This document shows positions 33,806-47,498 of a stretch of 64,000 nucleotides of DNA, piece after piece. The notes under the pieces are model-generated. The model was not told the origin of the DNA. It saw only the letters and a program-made list of their open reading frames with translations, and made no database searches. A program made the translations under genes and the position numbers. The first letter of the stretch is position 1. Each line of letters starts with the position of its first letter. Source of the stretch: Salvia splendens (lineage: Eukaryota > Streptophyta > Magnoliopsida > Lamiales > Lamiaceae). The DNA lies in assembly GCF_004379255.2 (NCBI RefSeq), contig NC_056047.1, positions 26,984,293-27,048,292 on the forward strand, in the 5' to 3' direction.

Positions 33806-35277
33806 GTGGAGCAAACCACTGTGCAAGACGAATCACCTCCCACCCCACTAACTGACTCGGCTGCCAAGTGTGAAGAAAGTCAGGACATCACCTTCGTGAG
33901 TCCACTCGAATCAAAAGCCACCCCAGATAAGGAGGAAATCAAGAACGAACCCACTATGGTGCGTGATCAGAAAGAGGATCTGGAGATAGGTTCACTCTAT
34001 GCCAACTCAGTGAACGAGCCAACATCTGCCATATCCATCACTCAAGGGCATGAAACGGTGTACGTGAACCCAGAAGTGCTTGCTATCTTGCCTACCTTTT
34101 TGGGAGCTAGTGCTGAGAGCCCGATTGAATTCCTACGTGAGTTTGACAAAATTTGCAGAGTGCAAATAAGACCAGAGGGGTCAAGTGAGGAGGATCTCAA
34201 GCTGAGAATCATTCCCCTCTCTCTGAAAAGCGAAGCAGATGTCTAGTTTAGAGGATTGGAACCCAAAAGCATCAAGACATGGACAGATTTCAAAATGGAG
34301 TTCCTAAACCAATTTATTCCAGCAGCAAAAACAAATGAACTCCGAAGGGAAATCAGAGAAGTTACCCTAGGGTATGGTGAGAGCTTAAGCAAGTACTGGC
34401 ACAGATACCATGTTCTACTGGATGCATGCCCAAACAATAACATGATGGAAGTGGAAGTCTATTCGAAGTTCTATGATGGAATGGACGCAAGGAGCAAAGA
34501 CTTGGTGAACTCATTAAGCGGGGGGAGTTTCTACAAGCTAAGGCTGAGTAAGGCCAAGGTTGTCCAAGAAAAGCTTCTAAACCTAAAAAGAGAGTACGAT
34601 GATACATCAGTGGCCACATTGCATGAGGAAGTGAAGAGTACTCCCACAGAGGACAAGGACAATCGGCTGAAGAGCTGGATTGCCAAACTAGAGGAAACCC
34701 GCCAAACCGTGATTGAGTCAAGATAACATCCAATCGTTCCCATCCAAACCCACTTCCAGACTGATCAAGTTAACCACCGCCAGAACACGGGGGAGGTCTG
34801 GAGTTCGAATACGAGTTGGAACCCTAGAGGTCAAGCAGAGGTGTGCCAACAGGAGTTCCCACACTGTGGAGAATGGAGCTGGGCAGAAGAGTACCCACCT
34901 TTCCCATACCATACAAAGCCATATCCAACCTTCACCCAAACACCCTCTTGGCAAATGGGATATCTACACTACCAACCTTACCCTGAATTTTGAAACCATG
35001 AGTTCAATCCACCGACATACCAACCTGACTACTCCAACCATTACCCTTATTCCCAAGTCATCCTTATCAGACCTATCCTTCCGAGGCAAGGGATTATTTC
35101 CCTACATGGTTGGGTAAAGGTTGGCAGGCTCAAGATACCCATTACAACCAAGACCAAACTTGTCTTGATCAACTCCAATATAAACCTCAACCTCAACAGA
35201 GTTTTGGACCACCATTGGATGAAAATCATTATGCAAAATCTACAGAAGGGGAGATTGAAGGATTGGCTGTATCCCAG
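33806..35277 (+). pseudogene. gag of Athila-like element C, truncated
   Basis: Two ORFs in the same phase, 33806-34246 and 34256-34726, are separated only by a TAG at 34244, where the family has Trp (DVWFRGL). The gag core is clear: VLAILPTFLGASAESPIEFL, RIIPLSLKSEADV, IKTWTDFKMEFLNQFIPAAK, YWHRYHVLLDACPN. After the TAA at 34727 the same phase continues with a Tyr/Pro/Gln-rich tail. At 35278 a different LTR starts and the element is cut off before protease. Both contigs carry the same TAG and TAA, so these are genuine mutations. Confidence 0.87.
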
Positions 35278-36210
<933 letters not shown>

Positions 36211-36393
36211 TGTTGAGTTAGCATCTGATAAGTTGGCACCTCATCAAATAGATAAGAATAAAGAATTAGTTGTGAGTTAGTTAGATGTGGATATTGCTTG
36301 TTTAGCTAGCTGGCTTTAGCCTTAGTATAAATAGCTTTTGTTGCTGCTTTGTAACTTCTGAAGTTTTGAATCAATAAAGTGCTGGTTTCTACA
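36211..36393 (+). repeat. 5' LTR of copia element D, 183 bp
   Basis: Starts TGTTGAGTTAGC, ends TTTCTACA, and is followed at once by TGGTATCAG, a copia tRNA-iMet primer site (36394). A TATAAATAG box is near 36334. Confidence 0.82.
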
Positions 36394-36449
36394 TGGTATC
36401 AGTTGACAATTAAATCCTTCCGCTTGTTTGTTTCTTCATCTTCTCCGAT

Positions 36450-37110
36450 ATGAATCACAACAAACGAGGTGTTAATGCAGCTCCTCCGGTTCCTCCAATA
36501 GAGGATAGGTCTAGCCCGTATTATCTGCATCCCAGTGATAATCTGAGCCTTCAACTTGTTCCTCATGTTCTCACTGGCTCCAATTTACATCAATTGGAGT
36601 AGATCGGTGACGATTGCTCTTATAGCGAAGAACAAAATTGCTTTTATCAACGACATTCTTCTTCAGCCGGCCGATGATGATCTGTTATTCTCTGCTTGGA
36701 TTCGATGCAACAACATGGTTGTATCGTGGCTGCGGAATTCTATTCCTGCTAAGATATGTTCCATTATCATGTACCTTGACGGTGCTCATGAGATCTGGTC
36801 CGGTCTATGTCTGCACTTTTCTTAGCTTGACACTGCTCGAGCTTATCATTGCAACAAAAAATCATGTATCTCTCATAAGGGCAGGCAGTGCTTATTTCAC
36901 CAACTTGCGTATTGTATGGGATGAATTCAAGCACTCTCAGCCTATTGCTTGGTGTAGCTGTGGAACTTGCAGATGCAATAGTGCGTCGAAATGGCATGAT
37001 TACCAGGAACAAGAGTGCACGATGCAGTTCCTAATCGGTCTCAACTCTGTTTTTTCTCAGATCCGATCAAGCATCCTTTCAATGGTTCCTCATCCTCCTT
37101 TCATCAATTA
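36450..37110 (+). pseudogene. Copia D gag remnant
   Basis: From the ATG at 36450 (MNHNKRGVNAAPPVPP) the text SSPYYLHPSDNLSLQLVPHV is the N-terminal gag signature of plant copia elements. After a one-base shift near 36590, the 89-codon ORF 36556-36825 gives RSVTIALIAKNKIAFINDI and SWLRNSIPAKICS of the UBN2 gag domain, and a third frame ends with QFLIGLNSVFSQIRSSILSM. Several stops. It stops abruptly where LINE sequence starts at about 37111. Confidence 0.8.
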
Positions 37111-37200
37111 AGCTCCCATTCTACAAAATTTGCATTGAGGTGGTTGACACACACTTCATAATTACATCTATGAGAAATGCAGACAACCCCGCTTCATTTG
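37111..37200 (-). pseudogene. LINE reverse transcriptase, downstream piece
   Basis: Minus-strand text FLIDVIMKCVSTTSMQILWN is a plant LINE RT motif (compare ...IMxCVSTVSxxILxNG). It adjoins the Harbinger-like element; the upstream piece is at 39249-39400. Confidence 0.75.
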
Positions 37201-39248
37201 GAGCATCCACTATAGGGGCGGCGCGCCGGCCGCCCTCGAACCGCCGCCGCCGCGCCTACCTATAGCGTGGGCAGCGTCCGCCCTGAGGCGGATGCATTTT
37301 TTGGGGCGGAAGGCACATCGGCGAGAAGGAGCCAAGGACGCAGCCGGGCGTGCCTCGCCACGCCACGCCGATCGGCGCGCCGGCAGAGGCCGGAAACTTT
37401 TTTTAATTATTTCTGAAAATTTTATTATAAATACCACTCCTCCACACACAACTTCACACACTCTCCAAACTCCATCCATTTATTCACTCTCAACATTTTC
37501 ACTCTCTAAAAATGCACGGTGGAAACGACGAATCACCCGCACCGACGAATCGGGATATGGCGACTATCCTCCTTCCCAGCCGTGGGGATCGGGTCAAACT
37601 CCCCCTCTGTGGGGATCGAGTCCCACGGCCCCTCCATTCCAGTCGTGGTCGCTGACATCCCCGCCGTGGCAACAGACCCAATTTCGGGGTCAGGCCTCTA
37701 TTCAGAGGAATTTTGGTCGCTCGGCATTTGGAGATTACAGACCCAGCATGGACGCGCTTAACCTCCGTCGCGACCGGAGACCTCTTTCCAATCCAGCCAA
37801 TCTCCTTTCACCGATGCAGATAGATTCGCACTAGAGCAGATGATGGGTTGTTTGAGTCCGGGATTACCGGATACTCCGCCAGCCCGTGTGGATACGCCCG
37901 TTCCGACGAGAGTCGGCGGGTTCGGTGGGACGGGTGGAAGCAGCAGCTGCGGAAGGGGAGCGGCGGCAGCGGCAGCGGCGGTGGCAGCGAGGGCAGCGGC
38001 GCTGGTTAGGGTAGTGAGGCAACGGGGGCCGGCGGTAAACGGTCCACGCACTACACCAAGGGGAGTCCATTGCTGTAGCAAGGGCGTGGGATGCCGTCAC
38101 ATCAGACCCATAGTGGGCACGGATCAGACCGAGCCGGGCTTTTGGAAGCACGTCCTGTTGGCATACAACGAGTTCAAGCTGAGAGGCACCAAACCGCGTG
38201 ACGCAGAACAGCTCCGCAAAAAGTGGTCTAGGATTCTGCGAGCCACCAAGAGGTTTGCAGAGCATATACGAGAACAACATGCTCACTGCTGAGAGTGGCC
38301 GGAGCAAAGCCGACGTGAAGGCGCTGTCTATGTCCCAATTCAACACGGAAGGCTGGCCGAAGTTCAACTTCTGGGAGGAGTATCTCGTTCTCGAGAACTG
38401 CCCGAAATTCAAGGCCATATGTGCGGAGGAGAGGGGGACAGGTCCTGGGGCGAAGCGAACTAGACACAACATAGCCGGGACTACAACAGTGGCAGCGGGT
38501 CGCAATCATTCAACCTCAACGACGCCCAAACGGAAGAGCCTGCCGCTACACACTCTAGGCGCCCACGTCCTCCGGGCCAACATGCCTCTATTCGAGGAGT
38601 TAGAGTGGCTGCAGGTTCCTCCCTCCTCTCGTCGGCCGCGTGTGGATCACGCATCTTGCAGCCCCCCCTATACCGCACCACGTGGGCACTGGTCCCCACG
38701 AGGTCTTGTAGAGGAACATTGATATGCAGTTGATGAAACAACTGCAAGAAAACTGTCGTTTCTACGAGACTGCGACCGACCCGATCACCAAGGATATATA
38801 CTACGCGCTCATGTGTCGGATCAAGGATCAGCTGGGGTTGTCTAGGGCTGGGGCAGCGACGGGAGAGGGCGGCGAGCGGCAGCGAGGGAGGCGTAGAGAA
38901 GAGGTGGAGGAATCCGACTCCGCCACCAAGTAGACGGTGGGTGGAGTTTTTATTTGTATTTTTAAAAAATGTTCGTTGTATAATTTTCCCGTTTCCATAA
39001 TACAACGAATATTTGGTCCCAATACTTTTTAAAAATTTCAGTATTACCTCGTTTTCTAATTATTTACATTCTGATAATTAATTATAATTGAACTAAAATA
39101 AACAAAAAATAAAATAAAATGAAAAGTGGCTAAAAAAGAGTCCTCTATAGCTGCGGACACTTTTTTTATGGGCGCGGACAAATAAGAAGTGGCTGTGGAC
39201 AAAAACGTGGTAGGGCTATTGGAAGTGTCCACCTTATAGTGGATGCTT
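37201..39248 (+). mobile_element. PIF/Harbinger-like element with ORF1 only
   Basis: The ends GAGCATCCACTATA (left) and, reversed, AAGCATCCACTATA (right) are inverted repeats of 14 bp. Flanking triplets TTG and TTA may be a diverged 3-bp duplication, as in Harbinger. Outside both ends the sequence reads as one LINE RT gene, proving insertion. The 2.05-kb interior carries a Myb/SANT-like ORF1 and has no room for a DDE transposase, so the element is non-autonomous. A TATAAATA box at 37426 precedes the ORF. Confidence 0.8.
37512..38933 (+). pseudogene. Harbinger ORF1-like protein (Myb/SANT and NAM-associated)
   Basis: From ATG 37512 the product starts MHGGNDESPGTDESGYGDYP, a Pro/Trp/Gly-rich head, then a Gly/Ser linker. 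The Myb/SANT-like part follows (YTKGESIAVARAWDAVTSDP, then WKHVLLAYNEFKLRGTKPRD, LRKKWSRILRATKRFA) and a NAM-associated-type tail (FWEEYLVLENCPKFKAI, MQLMKQLQENCRFYETAT). Such proteins are often auto-labelled glutathione-S-transferase T3-like. Known role in Harbinger: DNA-binding partner that imports the transposase. A TAG in the Gly/Ser linker and a one-base loss after VTSDP occur in both contigs and are real; extra shifts here (for example near 37540) are absent from the other copy. Confidence 0.8.
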
Positions 39249-39400
39249 TTAGAGTATCAAATAGGAAAGCCCAACTCACGATATCATATGCTTTCCCCAT
39301 ATCAACCTTTATTGCCATAATGCCCTTCTTCTTTCTCATAGAATTGATCTTCTCTCTTCATCCACTTATTATTAGCACTAAAAATACATGCAAGTATAAA
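39249..39400 (-). pseudogene. LINE reverse transcriptase, upstream piece
   Basis: On the minus strand the text KKKGIMAIKVDMGKAYDIVS followed by WAFLFDTLK is the LINE RT block with the first catalytic Asp. It continues in 37200-37111 across the Harbinger insertion. Confidence 0.8.
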
Positions 39401-40246
39401 GGTAAATCTGGTATAGCTAAAAGGTCAGTACCGGATATCGAACATAGGGATTAATTTTACAGATTGTCTACCACATCTCAGCCCCATATACTATTTGGAC
39501 ACAAAGTTGGGATTTGATTAAACTAAGAAAAACTATAAATAAGAGCAAGTAAGAAAGCAATTAATGGAATAGTGAAATAGTTTCGCAGTTTGCATTTAAC
39601 TTGGTTTGAGAAAGCATATGAGACAAAGAAATTCTAGGATAGTGATTTCATTAACTCATTAGTAATTCTAATTATTTAGTTCTATGTTCATCCGACTCAA
39701 ACTCTACTCGGGGTTATTTCTATCGTGTATCAACACTCATGTCATAAATATTGCATTGACACATAAAATATAAACTAATCAAAGTCACCACTGATCAAAG
39801 ATTGACAATAATCAGATAACAGCAAGCAGTTAAATATAAACTAGGGAATAATAAAGTAAATGAGTTATGAACATTAAACAAATAAAAGAACTACATAGAG
39901 TCAATTACTTTCATCCCCTAGGATTCTATAAATTTAGCTATCCATAGACAGACAAACGAAATAAATATAAGCAAAATAAGACATGTTCAATCTAACAAAA
40001 ACTAATGTCTGGTTCAAACAACACAATGACATGTAAGTTATGCATTTTAATCACAGTTTCCAAAGCTTCGGTAAATAGACCTTGACAATTCCAACTTTAA
40101 ATCATTAAAAAAATGACTAAAATTCCCCATAACCATCTCCCTTCCTTGCGTATGGCACGGTACCACCTCAATCATATTTCCATCATCATTTGGGCTCAAA
40201 CCCGATGTCATCGTAAGAACATCATTCTCTCGATCCGGTGGTCTTC
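39401..40246. other. AT-rich region, no gene seen
   Basis: No ORF, RNA gene or recognisable repeat. It may be non-coding sequence of an unidentified element. Confidence 0.45.
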
Positions 40247-40538
40247 TGTTAAGGATAATCTCCCTAACGTGATGCCGCGATAAAGATTAGAAGTCCTGGG
40301 AGGTGAAATCTCGTCGACAACTAGGGTTTGCGAGAACGTAAAAATAACAATAAGAAGTAGGCGAAATTTCTGATTGATTGAGAATGGATCAAATACTCCT
40401 ATTTATAAGACTAGCTTAACTTAATGAGCAAGAAAATAAAGATCCTAAGAGTATATAGGAAAATATGGGAAAGATATGCTAAATCAATAATATATAAATG
40501 ATAGAGATATGAGATCTTCTATGGATATATCTGTATCA
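40247..40538 (-). repeat. 3' LTR of a gypsy-type element (F)
   Basis: On the minus strand it starts TGATACAGATATATCC at 40538, right after the purine tract GTGGGGGAGT, and probably ends CCTTAACA at 40247 (about 292 bp). A TATAAATAGGAG box near 40400 fits U3. The left flank gives no verified duplication because the partner LTR is not seen. Confidence 0.6.
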
Positions 40539-40717
40539 ACTCCCCCACGGTTAAAATCCACCTTGTCCTCAAGGTGGTAATCACGAAGCAATATAGAGAG
40601 TTGAAAGCAGAGCTTTGGCGAGGCATCCCCTCCGGGGTCAAATGGGCACAAAACAAGTGAATTTCTCCTTTCGTAATCGAGAGTGAAGAGTCTTCGAATC
40701 TTTTTCGTAACCAATTT
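40539..40717 (-). pseudogene. Gypsy-type polyprotein C-terminus of element F
   Basis: Minus-strand text LRDYHLEDKVDFNRGGVDTD has the form of the last residues of gypsy polyproteins (HLEDKVxFxxGG), here running into the polypurine tract and LTR. No integrase or chromodomain is legible upstream; instead a triosephosphate-isomerase-like segment adjoins it. Confidence 0.6.
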
Positions 40718-41880
<1,163 letters not shown>

Positions 41881-41892
41881 TGCTAGGGTTAA

Positions 41893-42105
41893 TGTAATAC
41901 ACATTGTATTGAAGAGAATAGTATATACGTTCTCTTTATTTCTTGTGTATGTAATGTGTACAATTTCTCCTTCTTTTATAGGAGAGGAACACGTATCTAA
42001 TGAAGGAATCATCTATTCTAGGACCTTTATTACAAGGTATCAATTACAAATCAATCACAAATCTTCTTCCTTCCCTAATTGATCTTTTCCGTTTATAATT
42101 TGACA
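41893..42105 (-). repeat. 3' LTR of copia element E, 213 bp
   Basis: On the minus strand it starts TGTCAAATTATAAACGG at 42105, preceded by the purine tract GATGGGGAG, and ends TGTGTATTACA at 41893. It inserted beside the Pro-rich ORF of element F. Confidence 0.82.
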
Positions 42106-43921
42106 CTCCCCATCAGTTGAGCAACGATATCTCTATGTTCAACTTGTCCAAGACTTTGTGGAATACCTTGTGATGTACTCTTGCCTTAGTGAGAATCTGC
42201 AAGTTGATCTTCAGACTTCACGAAAGGAAATTTGATGACCCCCAGCTTCGAGATTTTCTTTGATGAAGTATCGATCTACTTCCACATGCTTGGTCCTATC
42301 GTGTTGTACTGGGTTTTCCGAGATGCTAATCGCCGCCTTATTGTCACAGAACAATTGACTTTTTCCGCATTGGGGGAAACCTATCTCGGTTAACAGCCTT
42401 CGTAGCCACATGATCTCCATTAGCCCACTCTTGATCCTCGGAATTCTGCTTCAGCACTCCGACAGTGCTACCACTTTCTGCTTCTTACTTCTCCAAGTAA
42501 CTAGGTTACCTCCTACAAAAGTGAAGTATCCCCTCGTTGACCTTCTATCAATCGGGTTACTTTCCTAATCAGCATCTGTGTACCCGTCACTTCTAGGTCT
42601 TCCTTCTTCTCTAGGACACTCCATACCCTGTAGTTCCTTTGAGATACCTTACTATCCTCAAGGCGGCTTCCATATGATCTTCTTGAGGCTTATGCATGAA
42701 TTGACTACAACACCGACTGCATAGATAATGTCGGGCCTTGTATGTGATAGGTAGATCAACTTTCCCACTAGTCTCTGGTATTTCCACGATCAGCCAACTT
42801 TGCTCCTTCTTCGATCTTCAACCCATGGTTCTGGACCATTGGACTTTCTGCAGGTTTACACTCTAATAACCCTGTTTTCCGCCAGTAGATCCAACACATA
42901 CTTCTTCTGTCTTAGAAAAATCACACGTTGTGATCTCAGCACCTCAATTCCAAGAAGTACTTCAGGGCTCCGAGGTTCTTCATTTCAAATTCTTTGCATA
43001 AATTCTCCTTTAGATTTTGGATTTCTTCTACATCATCTCCAGTAATGATCATGTCATCCACATAGATGATTAGGCATGTCATTTTATCCCCCCTTTTCTT
43101 CAGAAAGAGCGTATGATCAGATTGTGCTTTGTGTGAAGCCATGTTTTGACCATTGCTTGGCAGAATCTTCCGAACCAAATCCTCGGGGACTGTTTGAGCC
43201 CATATAGAGTCTTCCATAATCTGCATACTTCTCCTGCCCCAATTTCTTCGAACATCCTGGAGGGACTTCCATGTACACTTCCTTGTCCTTCTCAAGTTCT
43301 CCATGTAGAAAGGCGTTGGTTACATCAAACTGGTGCAAAGGCCAATCCTTACAGGCGGCCACAGATAACAATGTTCTCACTGTATTTAGCTTGGCTACCG
43401 GGGAGCCGGGGAAAAGTCTCTTCATAGTCCTACTCCATATACTTGAGTATATCCCTTAGCTACTAGTCGCGCTTTCTATCTCTCGATTGACCATCTGCTC
43501 GTCTCTTGATAGTGAAGACCCATCTGCATCCACCTGGTTTCTTCCCCTTTGGTAGAGTACACTTTTCCACGTGCCATTTTATTCAAGGCTCTCTCTCCTT
43601 CTTCATTGCATCTCTCTAATGTTTGTGCTTCATTGCTCTTAAAAAAGACTGTGGAATCTCCTCCTCCTCATATAGAGCGGCTTCAAATGCTCTTGCCATC
43701 TCCGCGAGTTGTCCCTGAGCAGTATTCACCAAAGAATATCTTGACTTTCGTCCTGCCAATCTGCGGAGTATCTTCGTGGAGGGACGCCTCTAGTACTTCT
43801 TTTGGGCAATTCATATTACCCGCGTATCTTCATCTATGCCCACTGTTCGGCCTCTTCTTCCCTGTCATTGTTAGTGCTGTCTGTAACATGCAAAGGTACA
43901 CTGCTATTATCAGAACTGTTT
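42106..43921 (-). pseudogene. Copia E RNase H and reverse transcriptase
   Basis: Minus-strand pieces give RT ([32 protein letters not shown]), the active site IIYVDDMIITGDDVEEIQNL, and RNase H (QLFCDNKAAISISENPVQHD). The wording is close to copia B, so E and B are related. This contig has many single-base shifts not seen at 63221-63937. The element runs into the N gap, and its 5' half is not visible. Confidence 0.85.
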
Positions 43922-44021
43922 NNNNNNNNNNNNNNNNNNNNNNNNNNNNNNNNNNNNNNNNNNNNNNNNNNNNNNNNNNNNNNNNNNNNNNNNNNNNNNN
44001 NNNNNNNNNNNNNNNNNNNNN
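43922..44021. other. Assembly gap, 100 N
   Basis: Exactly 100 N, the conventional placeholder for unknown gap size. Sequence to the right restarts mid-exon of the dehydrogenase gene found at 21801-23815. Confidence 0.99.
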
Positions 44022-44970
44022 TGATCTTGAAAACTACTGCCCCAAGCAGATACAAACTTATGGTTTCCCTTATCTGGATGGCACCATTAACCGGGGAGGC
44101 TACTCCAATATCATGGTTGCGGACGAGCACTTCATCATCCGTTGGCCTGACAACTTCCCCCTAGATGCCGGTGCCCCTCTCCTGTGTGCCGGCATCACAA
44201 CATACAGTCCACTGAGGTACTTTGGACTAGACAAGCCCGGGCTAAGAATTGGTATCAATGGACTTGGTGGGCTAGGGCACGTTGCTGTCAAATTCGCTAA
44301 GGCTTTTGGAACGAAGGTTACAGTTATCAGCACGTCGCTTAGCAAGAAGAAGGAAGCTATTGAACGCCTTGGTGTGGATGAGTTTTTGGTTAGTCGCGAC
44401 CCGGAGCAGATGCAGGTGAAGGAAGATATTGGATTTCATGTATTTATTCGTCCAAAAAATATCTTTAACTTGTTGAAAGTAAACCCTTTTTGTATGTCTG
44501 TTTTCTGCTTGGTAGGCTGCTGTTGGCACACTAGATGGCATCATTGACACCGTCTCCGCGTCCCATCCAGTTGTGCCGTTGCTGAGCCTGCTGAAGCCAA
44601 ACGGGAAGCTCATCGTGGTTGGTGCACCAGAGGCTCCCCTGCAGCTGCCTGTTTTTACCTTGATCCAAGGCTAGTGGCATTGCGTTGCGCAATCTTAGTT
44701 GTTTCTGTTTCAATCCGAGCAACGCCTTTTGGTAAAATTTGAGTATAACATTTTCATGAGATGGCAGGTAGGAAGACGATAGCTGGGAGCGGGATAGGAG
44801 GGATGAAGGAGACGCAGGAAATGATTGATTTCGCTGCCAAGAACAACATACTAGCGGATGTGGAGGTAATACCGATAGACTACATAAACACCGCTATGGA
44901 TCGGCTGTTGAAATCCGATGTGAAGTACAGGTTCGTGATCGATGTTGAGAACTCGTTGAAACCCGAGTAA
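44022..44970 (+). CDS. Dehydrogenase gene, exons 3 (partial) to 5, duplicate representation
   Basis: Exon pieces 44022-44415, 44516-44669 and 44768-44970 match 22867-23815. The coding sequence begins within exon 3 at the contig edge (first residues DLENYCPKQ); exons 1 and 2 and the promoter are absent, as are the catalytic Cys50 and His72. The GC donor of the last intron (44670) is retained. Most likely the same gene seen in an overlapping contig, not a paralogue or a pseudogene. Confidence 0.9.
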
Positions 44971-45342
44971 GAAGTAGCCCAGAAAATGGCTTGATCTTGT
45001 TCCATCTTTTAGTATGAATAATAATGTAGACTGGCATTTTGGGCCATGTTATTGATGGTGAATTTGAGGTTGTGATCAATCTATTTTCTGTCAGATTTAA
45101 TGTTTTGGTGATACATTTTGAACTCCTTTGTTATATGCTATGTTGTACTTTGGTATGCAGCTCTGAGTTTAGCACACTTCCATTTTAAAAAAAAATTATT
45201 TCTAATAAAATGGAGCATATTCTCCACTAATAATATTCAAACCATTTTTTCTTTTTATATCTTTCATATTTTATTAATTTTGTATTTACATTTGTATTGT
45301 TCCCAAATTCTCTATTTTTAAGGGATGGACGGGGTATAGTAG

Positions 45343-45615
45343 TACTCCTTCCATCCCATAAGAATATGGGTGGATGATATGACACGAGAATTAAGATAAA
45401 ATTGATAAATAAGATAGATGAAGAGAAAAGTAGTTAAAGTAGTGTTAGTGGATAGTCAGATTCATATTATTATTAGTGTTTTGATTGAAGTATAAGTTGT
45501 AAATCACTTGATATATATGATAATATATTGGGATAATTTTCCATAAATGAAATGACCATATTTTATGGGGCGGACGAAAATGGAAAGTGTACATATTTAT
45601 GGGAAGGATGAAGTA
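45343..45615. mobile_element. Stowaway-like MITE (copy of 24188-24460)
   Basis: Same ends and length as the first copy. Confidence 0.8.
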
Positions 45616-45675
45616 TATAGTATTCAAAAAACAATTGACGATAAAAATTTGTGGAATTGTAGAAAACTAAACAAA

Positions 45676-45889
45676 TTTCCTCCATTTGTTTCATGTTACC
45701 TCTAAGATGACTCACGTTCCTTTTTGGTTTGTCCAAACTAAGATGACCCCTTACTAAAAATGGAAACACTTTTCTCTTTACTTTATTCCTTCTCTTACTT
45801 TACTCTCTCCACTTCACACACAAAATAAAGTTGCATAAAATTCTGTGCCGCCCAAGGAAGGGGTCATCTTACTTGGGACGGAGGAAGTA
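45676..45889. mobile_element. MITE, AAGATGAC type (copy of 24521-24734)
   Basis: Same sequence and position relative to the dehydrogenase gene. Confidence 0.65.
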
Positions 45890-46989
45890 CTACTTATATT
45901 TTAAGTAGAATTATGATATTTTATTAATGCTACATGTTAGAGTTAATTAAATGATCTCTTATTACTTAAATAATTAATTTGATAATATTATAAATTCAAT
46001 CTCAAATTTAATATATCTAAAATAAAAATTTGTGAATAATATGAGGATGAAGTATTAAAGATTTAAAGTTCAAACCAAAAGTTTCGAACCTTTTAAAAAT
46101 ACTACACTCTACTCCTGATCGCTATATGAGACAAGTGGTAATCAATCGGCTGTTTAAAATAAAATATAGCAAAAAAAAACCTAATGTTAATTATTTGGCT
46201 CCTAACTTTGGCTACCAGAAATTTAATACACCACCTATATATGATTATGCTTATGGGTATGGACCATTATTGATATTTATGGCATCAATATTGATCACCC
46301 TGAACGGTTTGGCCCACAAAGACCTTGCCCTTTAAATGGTGATTGGTGATGGACGAAAAATGGCTTTTCTAGCTGAAATGTGGGTTCATTTATTATTATT
46401 GCTAATTTTTTTTACAATTAGAATAAATATGCTCTATTTTACGCAGCTACATGCCTATAATCTTTTGTTGTTTGTTCAAGTTTGGACTTGATTATTTAAA
46501 TTCACAAAAGAATAATTATTCGATAAAGGTTATATTACGTACAAGTTTGGGCCTTTAAATGTAACCATAGTAATTACTAACACAAATGAGGAGTATTTGG
46601 TGTCAACTTGATACCACAATGAAATATTATACCATAGGCGAATGATGAGAGAAAACAATGAAATAAATTAAAAGATCCCAAATCCAAAGTTTGGACCAGT
46701 TTATTCGGATGCTATATTTGTATACATCATATAGGCTCAATAATACTTTTGTTGTTTTGGAAAAGAGTTAAAAGAGAGGGTGATGAAGTGATTAATAGGG
46801 AAGAAAACAGTGTGATAGTCATATGGAAAGGAAGTTAGAGAGAAGGTGGAGATGTTCATAAATCCACCCTCTGACTGTGATTCCATCACCACACCATTCA
46901 TCTCTTGTCCGATGGAATTTTGAGTTAATAACACGTTTTCATATTGACCGGAACTAGCACACCATCACCGGGTAATATTGTAACAACTT

Positions 46990-47493
46990 TGTTAAGAGTA
47001 TTTTGAGCTGATACAAACACTCCAATGAATCAATGAGTTCAACGGAGGCACTTAGAGGTTGGCAATAGAAGGATCAATTACAACGAGCAAGAAGCCGTTG
47101 CATGGAGCAGTTGGAGATCAGTTACACCAACTGATCTTACTCTATCTTACACTCCCTATAAATATTGCCGTAATCCAAAGAGCTCATTAAGAAGAAACGA
47201 GAGAAAGAAATCAGCTGAGGGATCATAACAACAATCTATGGCTAGAGTGAGAGATACACACTATCTTTGTGAGGAACTAGCTTGTATAGTCTTCGGTGTG
47301 ATATGAGTTCATATGCGAAGAGGGAGTAGCTTGTTCTTGAGTGTGTGATCTTGTTGTATGATTGTAGTTCTTGATCGTGATTGAAGTAAATCGATTCGTT
47401 ATTCTCCCGTGGACGTAGGCTTACGCCGAACCACGTATATCCTCGTGTTCTTGTTGTTCCATTTCGTTTTTGCTCCGATCTCGATTTCCAACA
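46990..47493 (+). repeat. Solo copia LTR (copy of 25836-26339)
   Basis: Same 504 bp with AACTT at 46985-46989 and 47494-47498. Confidence 0.88.
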
Positions 47494-47498
47494 AACTT

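Noticed and set aside
37840..38292. Ala/Gly-rich ORF and its antisense partners
   Set aside because: Shifted-frame readings of Harbinger ORF1 in the GC-rich linker.
43549..44547. A 332-codon ORF running across the N gap, ending in dehydrogenase sequence
   Set aside because: It joins antisense copia E sequence to exon 3 through 34 unknown residues; an artefact of the gap.
44022..44970. A second, truncated dehydrogenase paralogue or pseudogene
   Set aside because: Introns, flanks and downstream transposons are all identical to the first copy; the truncation coincides with the contig edge.
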